In this document: one piece after another, positions 16,835 to 25,761 of the stretch
Position numbering within the stretch: the stretch's first letter is position 1
Layout: each line of letters opens with the position of its first letter
The notes under the pieces: model-generated
Seen by the model: only the letters and a program-made list of their open reading frames with translations
Databases searched by the model: none
Told to the model about the DNA's origin: nothing
Assembly (NCBI RefSeq): GCF_015841355.1
Contig: NZ_CP064908.1
Span: forward strand, 3,138,094-3,202,093
Direction of reading: 5' to 3'
DNA from: Synechococcus sp. CBW1107
GTDB taxonomy: Bacteria; Cyanobacteriota; Cyanobacteriia; PCC-6307; Cyanobiaceae
DNA length: 64,000 nucleotides
Position numbers and translations under genes: made by a program

Positions 16835-16880
16835 CGAGCTTGCCAAGCTGATGATGCGGGTTCGAGTCCGGTCACCCGCT
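16835..16880 (+). tRNA. tRNA-Gly(GCC) 3' fragment (attachment scar)
   Basis: The sequence holds an anticodon arm around CTTGCCAAG, a T arm GCGGGTTCGAGTCCGGT and the acceptor end CACCCGCT of a tRNA-Gly. The 5' acceptor strand and D arm are missing, and the T stem has a mismatch, so it is not functional. A retained 3' tRNA half is the usual scar of tyrosine-recombinase integration. The intact tRNA-Gly is not in this window. Confidence 0.65.
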
Positions 16881-17099
16881 TTTCACTTCTGGGCTAATCA
16901 TTGTGTCGCTCGGGCGACAGTCTCGCTTGGCACGCGCTGACTGCATATGAGAAGCCAACTGGGCACGAAAGGTGAGAACAGCGATTGGTTCAACTTTCTT
17001 ACAGGGCTTCTTGCTGTTCGGTCATGTCATGGCCCACTTAACCGACCTTGATCGTTCCGGGTCGCCGACATGGATCGGCAGAACCCGAGCCAAGTCGGC

Positions 17100-17936
17100 T
17101 CAGTCCTCGTGTGTCTGGAGGAATGCTTCTAGGTGAGCTCCATAGGCCTTAGGCCTCTCGAGCAGGGCATGGTGGGCCACTCCCGGAAGAACCACCAGGC
17201 GCTGATTCGCGAGTTGTTGCCATCCCTGCATCGAACGGGAGGTGACAAAGTCGTACTCCGCAGCGAGACGTAATACAGGTGTGGTGAAAGAAGCCAGGCT
17301 CGCCTCGGGCACACACCACTCCGCAATCACATCCACACCCCGCCAATGGCTCCCTGGGTGCCCTGGCGCATAGGCCGCCAGCAGTGCCGCTGGCCGGGGG
17401 TTCGCTCGACAGACGTGGGTCGCATCAAAGCGGGAGCCGTCGTCGCCAAGATCCGCCAGTAGGGCCACCACATCCTCAAGCAACACCGGCACCGAGCTCG
17501 GCACGTTGGACAGGCTCAACGAGCGCGGCGGCGGTGGACCACTGGCCGCATTGAGGGTCTCAAAGGCCAGGATGCCGCCGAAGGACTGGCCGTAGAGGTG
17601 ATAGGCCGGGCGTCCATCACGGATCGGGATCCAGGCCTGAGCTACCAGTGCATCGATCACCGAAACGAGGTCCCGCACGGAAGCCGCAATCGAGTACTCC
17701 TGATCAGCGGGTTCAGGCCGGTCACTGCGCCCACATCCCAGTTGGTCGAAGAAAATCACCGGTCGCTGCAGCAGCTCCACCAAGGGAAACAAATAATCAC
17801 TGGGGACACCTGGGCCGCCATGACACACGAGCAACGGCCATCCATCCGTAGAAGCTGCTGGCAGGTGCCGGCCAGCCCAGAGGCGGCAGGCGCCACCGCG
17901 CACCGGCAACATCAACGACATCAACTCAGGAGTCAT
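17100..17936 (-). CDS. Proline-iminopeptidase-like alpha/beta hydrolase
   Basis: About 278 residues from the ATG at 17936. Motifs in order are the oxyanion HGGPGVPSD, FFDQLGCGRSD, the nucleophile elbow YGQSFGG (Ser), the acid in LAAEYDFVTS and the His in GVAHHALLERP. HGGPG and D-LGCGRSD are typical of the proline iminopeptidase / epoxide hydrolase-like S33 family. The substrate is not predictable. The open frame continues far upstream, but only as a shadow of the divergent antiporter gene. The antiporter starts 165 bp away on the other strand. Confidence 0.88.
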   Translation of the reverse strand: MTPELMSLMLPVRGGACRLWAGRHLPAASTDGWPLLVCHGGPGVPSDYLFPLVELLQRPVIFFDQLGCGRSDRPEPADQEYSIAASVRDLVSVIDALVAQAWIPIRDGRPAYHLYGQSFGGILAFETLNAASGPPPPRSLSLSNVPSSVPVLLEDVVALLADLGDDGSRFDATHVCRANPRPAALLAAYAPGHPGSHWRGVDVIAEWCVPEASLASFTTPVLRLAAEYDFVTSRSMQGWQQLANQRLVVLPGVAHHALLERPKAYGAHLEAFLQTHED

Positions 17937-18101
17937 GACTGTCTTCTCAACGGCAGTTTTGTCGGTACGCGCGAGATCGGAACGGGTGAGCCCCGGCCCT
18001 GCCAGTAGGGAGCGCATGGGATCAAGGCAATGCACCAGGTCTGGCAGACAGCTGACAAACCGCTGTTGTAGAAAGGCCTTCAGCGGTTGCGGCTTCGGCG
18101 G

Positions 18102-19424
18102 ATGATGCCAGTATTGATAGCCGTGTCCCAGTCCAACGCTCACCTGGCAGGCACCCTGTTGCCACGTGGCTTCTTTCTGGGCTTGGGCCTGGTCTATCTG
18201 GTGGCAATGGCGCTCGACCAGCTGGCTGCTCGCTGGCGGCTCCCGGGGACTGCGGCGATTCTGCTGCTTGGCTTTCTCATTCCGAGTGATCTCGGAGCAG
18301 TAGGCCAGAGTATCGGCCCGATGCAGGTGGAAACCCTGCACCGGGTGGCGCTGGCCCTGCTGATCTTCTACGCCGGTCTCAACACCGACCTGCGCCGCAT
18401 CCGCGGCATGACCGCGGCGGGCCTGAGGCTTGGCATCCTGGGGGTGCTGATCACCCTGGCGATCACGGGGCTGGCCCTGCTCGGGCTGACTCCGCTGATG
18501 GCCAGTGGCTTGCCGATCTCTGCCGCCTTTCTCACGGTGTGCTGTCTTGGGGCCACCGACAGCGGAGCCCTCGAAGATCTGCTGGCGGCGCTGCACCATG
18601 GCATCCGCGGAGGTCTCCGTCACCTGCTTGAGTTCGAAGCCGCGGTAAGCACCGTGATCACGCTGCTGGTCTTCGGATTGGTTGCCGGTGTGCTGCGAGA
18701 GCAACTCCATGGCGACCATCTGGCCGTGCAAGGGCTGTTGACGAGCCGTCTGCCAGATGAGCTGGGAGCGGTGGGGTTGCACGTGATCGCCGGCCTGCTG
18801 GCCGGTCTGGTTGTCGGGGCTGTGGCGCCGCGCCTGATCGATGCACTGGCGCGCTCCGAGCAGATGCTGCTGCTGGTGGCTGTGGCTCTGGCCTTTGTGA
18901 CCTATGGCTTGGGCCAGCTGCTGGGGGGCGGTGGGCTGATCGCGGTGTTCGTGGCCGGGGTGCTGCTCTCGAATGGCCGCTACCGGATCGGCCGCTTTGA
19001 GCAGCAGGCCCTGGGCAGGGTGATGCACCCCTTGAACACCGCTGCCGAGATCACGGTTTTGCTCCTGCTTGGCGTGCTCGTGCAGCCCGCCGCACTGATC
19101 GCGGTGCTGCCGTTGGGGCTGCTGCTCGCGATCGTGCTGCCCCTGGCGCGCCTGCTCGCAGTGTCGGCAGTGCTGCCGGCCGCCCGCTTCCCGTGGCCAG
19201 AGCGCCTGATCGTCTCGGGCTGCGGCCTGCGGGCGGCGGTTCCCCTGGCCCTGGCCGTCTCGATGGCCGAGGAACTGCCCCACCTGCGCGGCATCACCCC
19301 GGAGCTGGCGGAACCCCTCGCAGCCCAGCTGCTGGCGCTGATTTTCGTGGTGGTGCTGGCCGACCTGCTGCTGCAATCGCTGCTGATGCGCCGCCTGCTG
19401 CCGATCAGGCTCGAGGGGGCGTGA
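18102..19424 (+). CDS. Cation:proton antiporter (CPA family)
   Basis: About 440 residues with some 11-12 hydrophobic segments. Recognisable parts include TAAILLLGFLIPSDLGAVG, LALLIFYAGLNTDLRRIRG (the typical L.F..GL..D region), CCLGATDSGALEDLLAAL and LLEFEAAVSTVITLL, which matches the CPA1 'E....D' helix with Ala at the usual Asp position. It exchanges Na+ or K+ for H+ across the membrane. The start could be the TTG at 18087 or the ATG at 18102. Its 3' end overlaps the convergent Coq4-family gene by 20 bp. Confidence 0.85.
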   Translation: MMPVLIAVSQSNAHLAGTLLPRGFFLGLGLVYLVAMALDQLAARWRLPGTAAILLLGFLIPSDLGAVGQSIGPMQVETLHRVALALLIFYAGLNTDLRRIRGMTAAGLRLGILGVLITLAITGLALLGLTPLMASGLPISAAFLTVCCLGATDSGALEDLLAALHHGIRGGLRHLLEFEAAVSTVITLLVFGLVAGVLREQLHGDHLAVQGLLTSRLPDELGAVGLHVIAGLLAGLVVGAVAPRLIDALARSEQMLLLVAVALAFVTYGLGQLLGGGGLIAVFVAGVLLSNGRYRIGRFEQQALGRVMHPLNTAAEITVLLLLGVLVQPAALIAVLPLGLLLAIVLPLARLLAVSAVLPAARFPWPERLIVSGCGLRAAVPLALAVSMAEELPHLRGITPELAEPLAAQLLALIFVVVLADLLLQSLLMRRLLPIRLEGA

Positions 19425-20103
19425 TCTCCCGAAAGGGTGAACGTTCCACCAGCGCGGCAATGCCCAGTTGCTGCCGCCACTGGGCCAGCGGCCGCGCCCA
19501 GCCCTCCTCCCAGCGCTGCGCCAGCAACGGCGCGCAGACCCTGCCCAGCTCCAGGCCGTAGGCCACCGCTTGACCCACGTCAACCTCGCCACTGGCCGGC
19601 CCCTCCAGGCACCGGTGCAGCAGATCGGCCCCCAGCAGCATGGCGCTGCCCGGCCAACGCAGCTGCATCACGTTGACGGCACTCATCGCTGCCTCCCCAG
19701 CCGCTGTGGGCGGGCAGCCACACACCACATGCCAGAGGTCGTGGGTGTGGCGAACGCGCTGGTGCAACCAGATGTCGTCGACCTCACTGCCGGCCTGCAG
19801 CTCCGGATCCGGCAGGGGCTGGCCGCCGGCCTGGGCGAACCAACTGGCGTAGGCATGGCCGAGGCTCTCCGTCGGCAGCGCCAGCAACTCGACCTGGCCT
19901 GGCCAGGGCCCCCAGTAACGCTCGGCGATCAGTGGTGCAATCGCCGGGTCGTGGCGCAGGGCAGCGCGGGCGGCATCGGCCACCGGGGTGGCGTAGCTGC
20001 GGGTGAGCAGATCGAAGCCGTGGCCCAGGTCGTCGGGGTTCGCCGTCAGGGCGGAGAGATCGGTGGCGAGGTGCAGCAGCTGGCGGCGCAGGGAGGAACG
20101 CAT
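19405..20103 (-). CDS. Coq4-family protein
   Basis: A 232-residue protein. The metal-binding signature HTHDLWHVVCG (H-D-x-x-H) lies near residue 118, and a Glu follows in GEAAMSAVNV. WGPWPGQVELLALP and DDIWLHQRVRHTHD are also typical of Coq4. In eukaryotes and proteobacteria Coq4 acts in ubiquinone biosynthesis. Cyanobacteria make plastoquinone, so the substrate here is open. The gene converges on, and overlaps, the antiporter gene. Confidence 0.85.
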   Translation of the reverse strand: MRSSLRRQLLHLATDLSALTANPDDLGHGFDLLTRSYATPVADAARAALRHDPAIAPLIAERYWGPWPGQVELLALPTESLGHAYASWFAQAGGQPLPDPELQAGSEVDDIWLHQRVRHTHDLWHVVCGCPPTAAGEAAMSAVNVMQLRWPGSAMLLGADLLHRCLEGPASGEVDVGQAVAYGLELGRVCAPLLAQRWEEGWARPLAQWRQQLGIAALVERSPFREITPPRA

Positions 20104-20771
20104 GGGAGGGGAAGCCGCCTGGAGTGGGAGACGTTGCGGCGGTCAGGCTTGTGGAAGGTGCTCAGGATGAGGCCATCAGCAGCAAGCATTGCCGAAACCC
20201 AGATCGGACCGGCCCGAAGAAGCCCTGGTGCCGGTCGAGCCCCATGCCTGGCCCCGGCAACCCCAGCGCTGGATCCGCCACAGGGCCTTGCCGATTTGAA
20301 GTTGGATCGACACCCCCCGAAAACCAGTTCACCTGAATGCCCAGCTGGCCGCGCAGCCGCGCGAGGAGGCATGGGGCTCACCTCTGCCCGCATTGGTGCG
20401 GACGAATGCCCGGCCACCGCAGCCGCGGGAGAGGCGCCGGGCAGGCGTGACCTGAGCCACCCATCCCGGCGGCGGCGAGGGGAGATCAAACTCACGCGAG
20501 CACAAGGGTCGGCGAAGCCGACCTGCCCCGCCCTTGCGCTCGCGTGACACCCTGCATCCCTGCCGCCGAGTGGTCTCCGTCCTTCTGCGCTTGAGGCGCC
20601 TTCTTCTTGAGCGACCAACCGCAAGAGATGCAAGAGAAAGTCTCGGGCTGCCTCAGGCAGATCAATGACCGGCTTCCGTCCCCAGCGACCACCCACGGGC
20701 TCCGCTGACCGGCCCAGAACCATCGAAAGGCAAGGAGCAGGCGAGATTCTCTTGCACTTTCTCTTGCAAGT
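20104..20771. other. Intergenic stretch before tRNA-Pro
   Basis: About 670 bp with no supported gene. It holds the second copy of the dispersed repeat. Confidence 0.6.
20343..20434 (+). repeat. Dispersed ~92-bp repeat, copy 2
   Basis: Matches the copy at 16,261 exactly over its first 28 bases and its last 32 bases. The centre differs. It lies about 400 bp from the intact tRNA-Pro. Confidence 0.8.
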
Positions 20772-20808
20772 CAAAAAACAAGGGTTCCCGGTTTCGCCGA
20801 GAACCCTT
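20772..20808 (-). terminator. Terminator of tRNA-Pro
   Basis: Read on the minus strand, AAGGGTTCTCGG and CCGGGAACCCTT form a stem closed by CGAAA, followed by TGTTTTTTGA. It starts 12 bp after the tRNA 3' end. Confidence 0.85.
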
Positions 20809-20819
20809 ATGGTGACTAG

Positions 20820-20893
20820 TCGGGGCGACAGGATTCGAACCTGCGACCTAGTGCTCCCAAAGCACCCGCGCTACCAAGCTGCGCCACGCCCCG
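20820..20893 (-). tRNA. tRNA-Pro(TGG)
   Basis: A 74-base cloverleaf on the minus strand. The acceptor 5' strand is CGGGGCG, the D arm contains GGCGCAGCTTGGTAGCGC, the anticodon loop TTTGGGA gives TGG, and the T arm contains GGTTCGAATCC. It is closed by CGCCCCG plus discriminator A, and CCA is not encoded. Its 5' half is duplicated at 49,558, which marks it as an integration site. Confidence 0.97.
20853..20890. repeat. Putative attL core (38-bp direct repeat, copy 1)
   Basis: Identical over 38 bases and in the same orientation to 49,558-49,595. It covers tRNA-Pro from the anticodon loop through the D arm into the 5' acceptor strand. Confidence 0.85.
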
Positions 20894-21032
20894 CCGAATC
20901 AACCTTACCCCACGAATCCCCCACAGGGCTTGCGATACCTGGATTCTTGTGGCTGCAACTGATCTCGGCCGGTCGAGGGCGCTTGCACCCGCTTGTGTCA
21001 GGCAGTGGCAGTTGGTGCCATGCTGAGGCCCT

Positions 21033-21064
21033 CCAGCTCTCACCCAGCTCTCAACTGAGAGCTG
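21033..21064. promoter_or_regulatory. Putative integrase arm-type sites, left end
   Basis: CCAGCTCTCA at 21033-21042 and again at 21044-21053, followed by an inverted copy TGAGAGCTG at 21056-21064. The same tandem pair occurs near the right border. Confidence 0.55.
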
Positions 21065-21092
21065 CTGTTCCTGCCTCCCTTCGCTTCCAACC

Positions 21093-22325
21093 ATGGCCCG
21101 TAGCGCCACTTCATCCAGCACTCCGGCATGGATCGAAGGCCTGCGGATGCAGCTCAGGCTTGCTGTCGGTACCTCGTGGAACGTCTCCCCCATGCGGGAC
21201 AAAGCCAAGCTCTTCGCGCGATTTGACGACGGCAGTCGAAAGAGCATGGTTCTCCCCTGCCTGTGGCTGCCGGCGTCGTCGTCCGAGATCCTGCGGACGG
21301 CCGAGACGATGCATCAATTGATTCAGAGCGGCCTCTCGTTCGACAAAGCGAAGGAGCACGTCCTGGGCCCGAGTGCTGCTTCCCTGCCCGGAGCCGCTTC
21401 TGAACATGCCGTCGACCTGATCGACATCTGGGAGCGCTTCGGCGATTACAAGATCAGGGGCACCGGCCAGATCAAGCCCTCCACCTGGCAAAAGGACTAC
21501 CGGATCACCGGTGAGCGACTGCATGAAGTTCAGAGCCAAAGTCCAGCGTCAGCAAAGGACCTGCTTCGTGCGATTGCCGATCGCTGGGATCCAGGCTCAC
21601 GACGCCGCGAAATCGCCGTGCAGCACATGGCGGCCATGCTTCGCTGGGCCATCGAGGAGGGGCATCTCACAGCAGAGCAATGGACCCCACCGCCAAGGAT
21701 CAGCCGCATCGTGGGCCTGAAACCTCAGAAGGAGTCATCGGTTCCCTTGAAGGATCAACAGATCCTCGAACTCTTCGATGCCCTCCCCAAGGATCCAGCG
21801 GGTCGTCGCTGGCTGTTCGCTCTCCAGCTGGTGGCCAGTTTTGGGCTGAGGCCGGTGGAATTGCTTCATCTCGACCTGTCTCCAGACGGAAAGCTTTGGT
21901 GCCGCTACCAGAAGACCAGTGGTGGTGGAAGGACGAAACCCCGCGAACTCAGAGCACTCCATCCGGAATGGGGAGAGGAGTGGAAGCTGATTCAACGTGT
22001 GGCCGACGGCGAGGTACTCCCCCCACTTGACGCCCCCTCCGGCCCAGCAGACAGCATGCGGAAGTACCTGATCCGTCAGGAGGCCTGGAAGCGGTTGAGG
22101 GCCACCGCTCCGATCACGCCCTACTCCTTCCGACATGGCTACGCCCTTCGTGCCCATGAGGACTATGGCCTGAGCCCTCGAGTGACAGCCGAACTGATGG
22201 GCCATTCGGTGGCAACCCACAACCAGCACTACAGCCAGTGGGCCGATGCGGCCACGATCGACGCGGCCATCGAGCGTGGCATGCGGCAGCGTGGTGAGAT
22301 TGCCCGCCCAATGGGCTATTGTTGA
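21093..22325 (+). CDS. Tyrosine recombinase (integrase)
   Basis: A 410-residue integrase. The N-terminal 200 residues include a DNA-binding core domain (WERFGDYKIRGTGQIKPSTW and on). The catalytic domain has Arg in FGLRPVELLHLDL near residue 252, the H-x-x-R-like box in YSFRHGYALRAH near 347, and GHSVATHNQHYSQW with the nucleophile Tyr near 380. It lies directly beside tRNA-Pro and faces away from it, the usual place for an element integrase. It would recombine the 38-bp tRNA-Pro core. The gene looks intact. Confidence 0.92.
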   Translation: MARSATSSSTPAWIEGLRMQLRLAVGTSWNVSPMRDKAKLFARFDDGSRKSMVLPCLWLPASSSEILRTAETMHQLIQSGLSFDKAKEHVLGPSAASLPGAASEHAVDLIDIWERFGDYKIRGTGQIKPSTWQKDYRITGERLHEVQSQSPASAKDLLRAIADRWDPGSRRREIAVQHMAAMLRWAIEEGHLTAEQWTPPPRISRIVGLKPQKESSVPLKDQQILELFDALPKDPAGRRWLFALQLVASFGLRPVELLHLDLSPDGKLWCRYQKTSGGGRTKPRELRALHPEWGEEWKLIQRVADGEVLPPLDAPSGPADSMRKYLIRQEAWKRLRATAPITPYSFRHGYALRAHEDYGLSPRVTAELMGHSVATHNQHYSQWADAATIDAAIERGMRQRGEIARPMGYC

Positions 22326-22368
22326 AGGAGATGAGCTGATCAGTGGTCGAGGAGCAGAGGTGAGGGCC

Positions 22369-24044
22369 GGCCGCGTCCCTTTGCGTGGTGTAAAACCCGA
22401 GGCCCGAATGCCCTAGTCAGAGGGTGAACAGGGTGGAATGACGGGCTGTCATTCCGGAGGTGCAGATGCGCCTCGTTCAATCACGATGAATCAGGACGAA
22501 TGACTTGTCAAGTCTTTCGTCAGCTTGCGGATGTGTTGTGAGTTGGAGTGACTTCTGCGGCCTGGAGGTGGCAGCGGCCGGCCCCCGGGCTGCGATCAAG
22601 GCCGCTGCGCCCTCTGGGGGCGCTGCAGCCTCGATCACCTGGGGCCTGCGTCCTGCCTCTCTCAGGTGCTGAGGGCCTGGAGAGCAGGGATGGCATCCAG
22701 CTCCGGGATGGTCGCCATGCTCTCGGCTGAGAACATGCGCCGGCCCTCCAGCTGCCAGTGCTCGTGCTGCTCCAGCAGTACCGCGCCCACCAGGCGGGTG
22801 ATCGACGCGTCGTTGGGGAAGATGCCGACGACCCTGGTGCGGCGTTTGATTTCCTCGTTGACCCGCTCGAGCAGGTTGGTGCTCCAGATCTTGCGCCAGT
22901 GGTCCTTGGGGAAGTGGCGGAACGCCAGCACGTCCTCCTTGGCCTCATGCATCAGCGCAGCGGCCTTGGGGAAGCGCTCCGCCAGCGAGGCCGCCAGATC
23001 ATCCCAGCGGGACTCGATCTCTTCCGCGCTCTCCTGAGCGAACACGCTGCGCAGGGCGGCGGTGACCATGCCCTGGTGAGCCTTGGGAACGCACTGCAGC
23101 AGGTTGCGGGCAAAGTGGACCCGGCAGCGCTGCCAGACGCTGCCCTGCAGCTGCCGTCGGATGGCCTTGGTGAGTCCGCTGTGGGCGTCAGAGATCACCA
23201 GCTTGACGCCAGCGAGGCCTCGCTCCTTGAGGTGGGCGATGAACTCCGCCCAGAAGGGCTCGCTCTCGCTGTCGCCCACCTTGAGGCCCAGCAACTCCCG
23301 GCGCCCGTCCTCGTTCACCCCCATGGCGACGACGACGGCGCGGGAGCAGACCTGCTGAGCCTTGCCCAGCCGCCCCTTGAGGTAGGTGGCATCGAGGTAG
23401 ACGTAGGCGTAGCCGCTGCTCTCCAGCGGCCGGCCCAGGAACGCCTGCACCTGCTGGTCGATCTCCTGACAGATGCGACTCACCTGCGACTTGGAGATGC
23501 CGCTCTGGGAGCCGAGCGCCGCCACCAGGGCATCGACCTTGCGGGTCGAGACCCCACCGATGTAAGCCTCCATGATCACCGCGTACAGGGCCTGATCAAC
23601 CCGGCGGCGGGGTTCGAGGATCGAGGGGAGGAAGCTGCCCGCGCGCAGTTTCGGGATCTGCAGTGCCAGATCCCCCACCTGGGTGGTCAGGGTGCGAGGC
23701 CGGTAGCCGTTGCGGTGGCCGAGCCGCTCCTCGGTGCGCTCGTGCCAGTCCGCACCGAGGAAGGCAGCGAGCTCCAGCTCGATCAGCTGCTGCAGGCCGT
23801 GGCGTGCCAGTTCAGGGATCAGCTCCCCGGCACTGCTGCCATCGAGTAGCGAGGCCAGCTCAGGTACGGCAGCATGGGTCTTGGGCATGGTCTGTCTGGT
23901 TGAGGTGGTTCTCAAACCAGGGAAACGGGCCTGCCCACCCCTTGCAACGTCAGCCGTGGAGCCGATCGCCTGAGGTGCGGACGCTCAGCCCGGCTACGCC
24001 GGGCTGAGGCCCTGGGGATTTACACCACTGCCGGGGACGCCAGC
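22369..24044 (-). mobile_element. IS256-family element a, copy 1
   Basis: A 1,676-bp element. Its ends share G..GCGTCCC and GTGGTGTAAA as imperfect inverted repeats. It has exactly the same length as the inverted copy at 44,456-46,131. Flanks TGAGGGCC and TGAGGGGG may be an imperfect target duplication. Confidence 0.9.
22662..23888 (-). CDS. IS256-family (Mutator-like) transposase, element a
   Basis: About 408 residues from MPKTHAAVPELASLLDGSSA. Typical IS256 blocks are RNGYRPRTLTTQVGDLALQI, YVYLDATYLKGR (first catalytic Asp), VISDAHSGLTKA (second Asp), CRVHFARNLL and NLLERVNEEIKRRTRVVGIF (Glu). It appears intact. It differs from the copy at 44,612 at about a dozen residues, all between about residues 160 and 330. 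Confidence 0.95.
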   Translation of the reverse strand: MPKTHAAVPELASLLDGSSAGELIPELARHGLQQLIELELAAFLGADWHERTEERLGHRNGYRPRTLTTQVGDLALQIPKLRAGSFLPSILEPRRRVDQALYAVIMEAYIGGVSTRKVDALVAALGSQSGISKSQVSRICQEIDQQVQAFLGRPLESSGYAYVYLDATYLKGRLGKAQQVCSRAVVVAMGVNEDGRRELLGLKVGDSESEPFWAEFIAHLKERGLAGVKLVISDAHSGLTKAIRRQLQGSVWQRCRVHFARNLLQCVPKAHQGMVTAALRSVFAQESAEEIESRWDDLAASLAERFPKAAALMHEAKEDVLAFRHFPKDHWRKIWSTNLLERVNEEIKRRTRVVGIFPNDASITRLVGAVLLEQHEHWQLEGRRMFSAESMATIPELDAIPALQALST

Positions 24045-24052
24045 TGAGGGGG

Positions 24053-25650
24053 TAGCGCCCCTCCGAGTGGTGTAACTCAGGAGGTCCTGTGACCCTCTCC
24101 GGAGGGTGAACAGGAGCAGTCAGGGGATGACTGCTTGGAAGCTGATTGCGCAGCTCCATTGATCCATTATGAACCCTGATCGCTGAATTGGCAACTCAGC
24201 GATCGATGTGTTCTGTGTAGATCGAGGTAGAAGCTGGTGCGCTTCAGCTGATGGTTGCAGCCGGCTGGGCGTTCGGATCTGCATCGGTGAGCTCCAAGGG
24301 CTCTTCTGGCTCTGGGATCTTGGCCATGGTGGCCTCAGAGAAGAAGCGGCGACGCTCCAGCTGCCATTCCTCCTGCTGCTCCAGCAGCTGGCTGCCCACC
24401 AGGCGCACGATCGCTGGATCATTGGGGAAGATGCCGACCACGTTGGTGCGGCGTTTGATCTCCTTGTTGAGGCGCTCGAGCGGGTTGGTGCTCCAGACCT
24501 TGCGCCAGTGCTCCTGGGGGAAGTGCAGGAAGGCCAGCACGTCGTCCCGGGCGGCTTCCATCACGGGCACGGCGCCGGGGAACTGCTTGCGCAGCATCTC
24601 GGTGACCCGCTGCCAGTGGGCGCGCACCTGATCTGGAGCCTGGATCACGAACACCGCTTTCATGGCAGCGGCCACCATGTCCTGGCCGGCCTTGGGCACA
24701 TGGCTCAGCAGGTTGCGCAGGAAGTGCACCCGGCACCTCTGCCAGCTACTGCCCTGGAACATCCGCTTGATCGCTGCCGTCAGGCCCAGGTGGGCATCCG
24801 AGATCACCAGGCGGGTGCCGTCGAGGCCACGCTCCTTGAGTGAGCCCAGGAACTGACGCCAGAAGCCCTCCGCCTCGCTGTCGCCCACGGCAATGCCGAG
24901 AACTTCGCGGTAGCCGAGGGCATTGATGCCGATCGCCACCACCACCGCCCGCGACACCACCTGCATATTTCGGCCCAGGCGGCCGTGGAGGTAGGTGGCG
25001 TCGAGGTAGACGTAGGGAAAGCGGGCATGGTCAAGCGGCCGGCCCAGAAAGGCTTTCACCTGCTCATCGAGCCCCTGGCAGATGCGGCTCACCTCCGATT
25101 TGGAGATGCCGCTGGCCCCGCCCAGCGCCTCCACCAGGGCGTCGACCTTGCGGGTGGAGATCCCGCCGGTGTAGGCCTCCATCACCACGGCGTAGAGCGC
25201 CTTGTCCACCCGGCGGCGTGGCTCCAGCCAGCTGGGAAAGAAGCTGCCCTGCCGCAACCTGGGAATGGCCAGGCTGAGGTCGCCCACCTGGGTGGTGAGC
25301 AGCCGCTCCCGGTAGCCGTTGCGATGGGTGGAGCGCTGATCGGGGCAGCGCTCATGGAGTTGAGCGCCCGTGAGGGCAGAAACCTCGGCTTCCAGCAGGT
25401 CCTGGAAACCCCGGCGCACGATCTCTGGGATCAGGGCGCCAGCGGTGGTGCCCTCCATGAGCTGGCTCAGCTCGGAGGCGCCACTATGGGTGAGGGTCAT
25501 GGTCTGTGTTCGGTTTGGTGGTAGTTCTCCGAACAGGGTCACAGACCGGCCCACCCATTGCCACAGCTGAAATCTGAGGGAGGTGAGCCGTCAGCCCCGG
25601 CTACGCCGGGGCTGATCCTCCTGAGTTACACCACTTGCTGGGACGCCGCT
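24053..25650 (-). mobile_element. IS256-family element b
   Basis: The ends share GTGGTGTAACTCAGGAGG in inverted orientation (left near 24,067, right near 25,630). It abuts element a within about 10 bp. The right 181 bases also occur at 30,424-30,604 as a truncated copy. Exact ends are uncertain by a few bases. Confidence 0.85.
24244..25500 (-). CDS. IS256-family transposase, element b
   Basis: 418 residues from MTLTHSGASELSQLMEGTTA. It has the same architecture as element a but is clearly a different subtype. It carries YVYLDATYLHGR, VISDAHLGLTAAI, CRVHFLRNLL and NPLERLNKEIKRRTNVVGIF. It appears intact. Confidence 0.95.
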   Translation of the reverse strand: MTLTHSGASELSQLMEGTTAGALIPEIVRRGFQDLLEAEVSALTGAQLHERCPDQRSTHRNGYRERLLTTQVGDLSLAIPRLRQGSFFPSWLEPRRRVDKALYAVVMEAYTGGISTRKVDALVEALGGASGISKSEVSRICQGLDEQVKAFLGRPLDHARFPYVYLDATYLHGRLGRNMQVVSRAVVVAIGINALGYREVLGIAVGDSEAEGFWRQFLGSLKERGLDGTRLVISDAHLGLTAAIKRMFQGSSWQRCRVHFLRNLLSHVPKAGQDMVAAAMKAVFVIQAPDQVRAHWQRVTEMLRKQFPGAVPVMEAARDDVLAFLHFPQEHWRKVWSTNPLERLNKEIKRRTNVVGIFPNDPAIVRLVGSQLLEQQEEWQLERRRFFSEATMAKIPEPEEPLELTDADPNAQPAATIS

Positions 25651-25720
25651 CTGACCGTCTGCTGGTCATCGCGAGCCTGCCCTTTTCAGTGCAGAGATGA
25701 TCGGACAGCACGGACACCCC

Positions 25721-25761
25721 GGACAGGTCGGACAGGTCGGACAGGTCGGACAGGTCGGACA
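25721..25761 (+). repeat. 9-bp tandem repeat GGACAGGTC
   Basis: Four perfect copies followed by a partial fifth. The flanks carry looser GGACA repeats (CGGACAGCACGGACACCCC). Confidence 0.9.

Larger units (their letters stand above)
16026..17099. other. Long intergenic stretch, accessory border
   Basis: About 1.1 kb with no convincing gene. It contains one copy of a 92-bp dispersed repeat (16,261) and a 3' tRNA-Gly fragment (16,835). TGCCTTGCGGCA followed by a GTCGA-like sequence occurs twice, at about 16,487 and 16,799. Confidence 0.6.

Noticed and set aside
17937..19592. N-terminal extension of the alpha/beta hydrolase frame to 19,592
   Set aside because: The extra 552 residues are Q/H/R-rich and lie antisense to the antiporter gene. 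The hydrolase fold starts at about 17,936.
25721..25761. Tandem GGACAGGTC units as a CRISPR array
   Set aside because: The units are 9 bp with no spacers. No CRISPR repeat-spacer pattern or cas gene was seen in the window.
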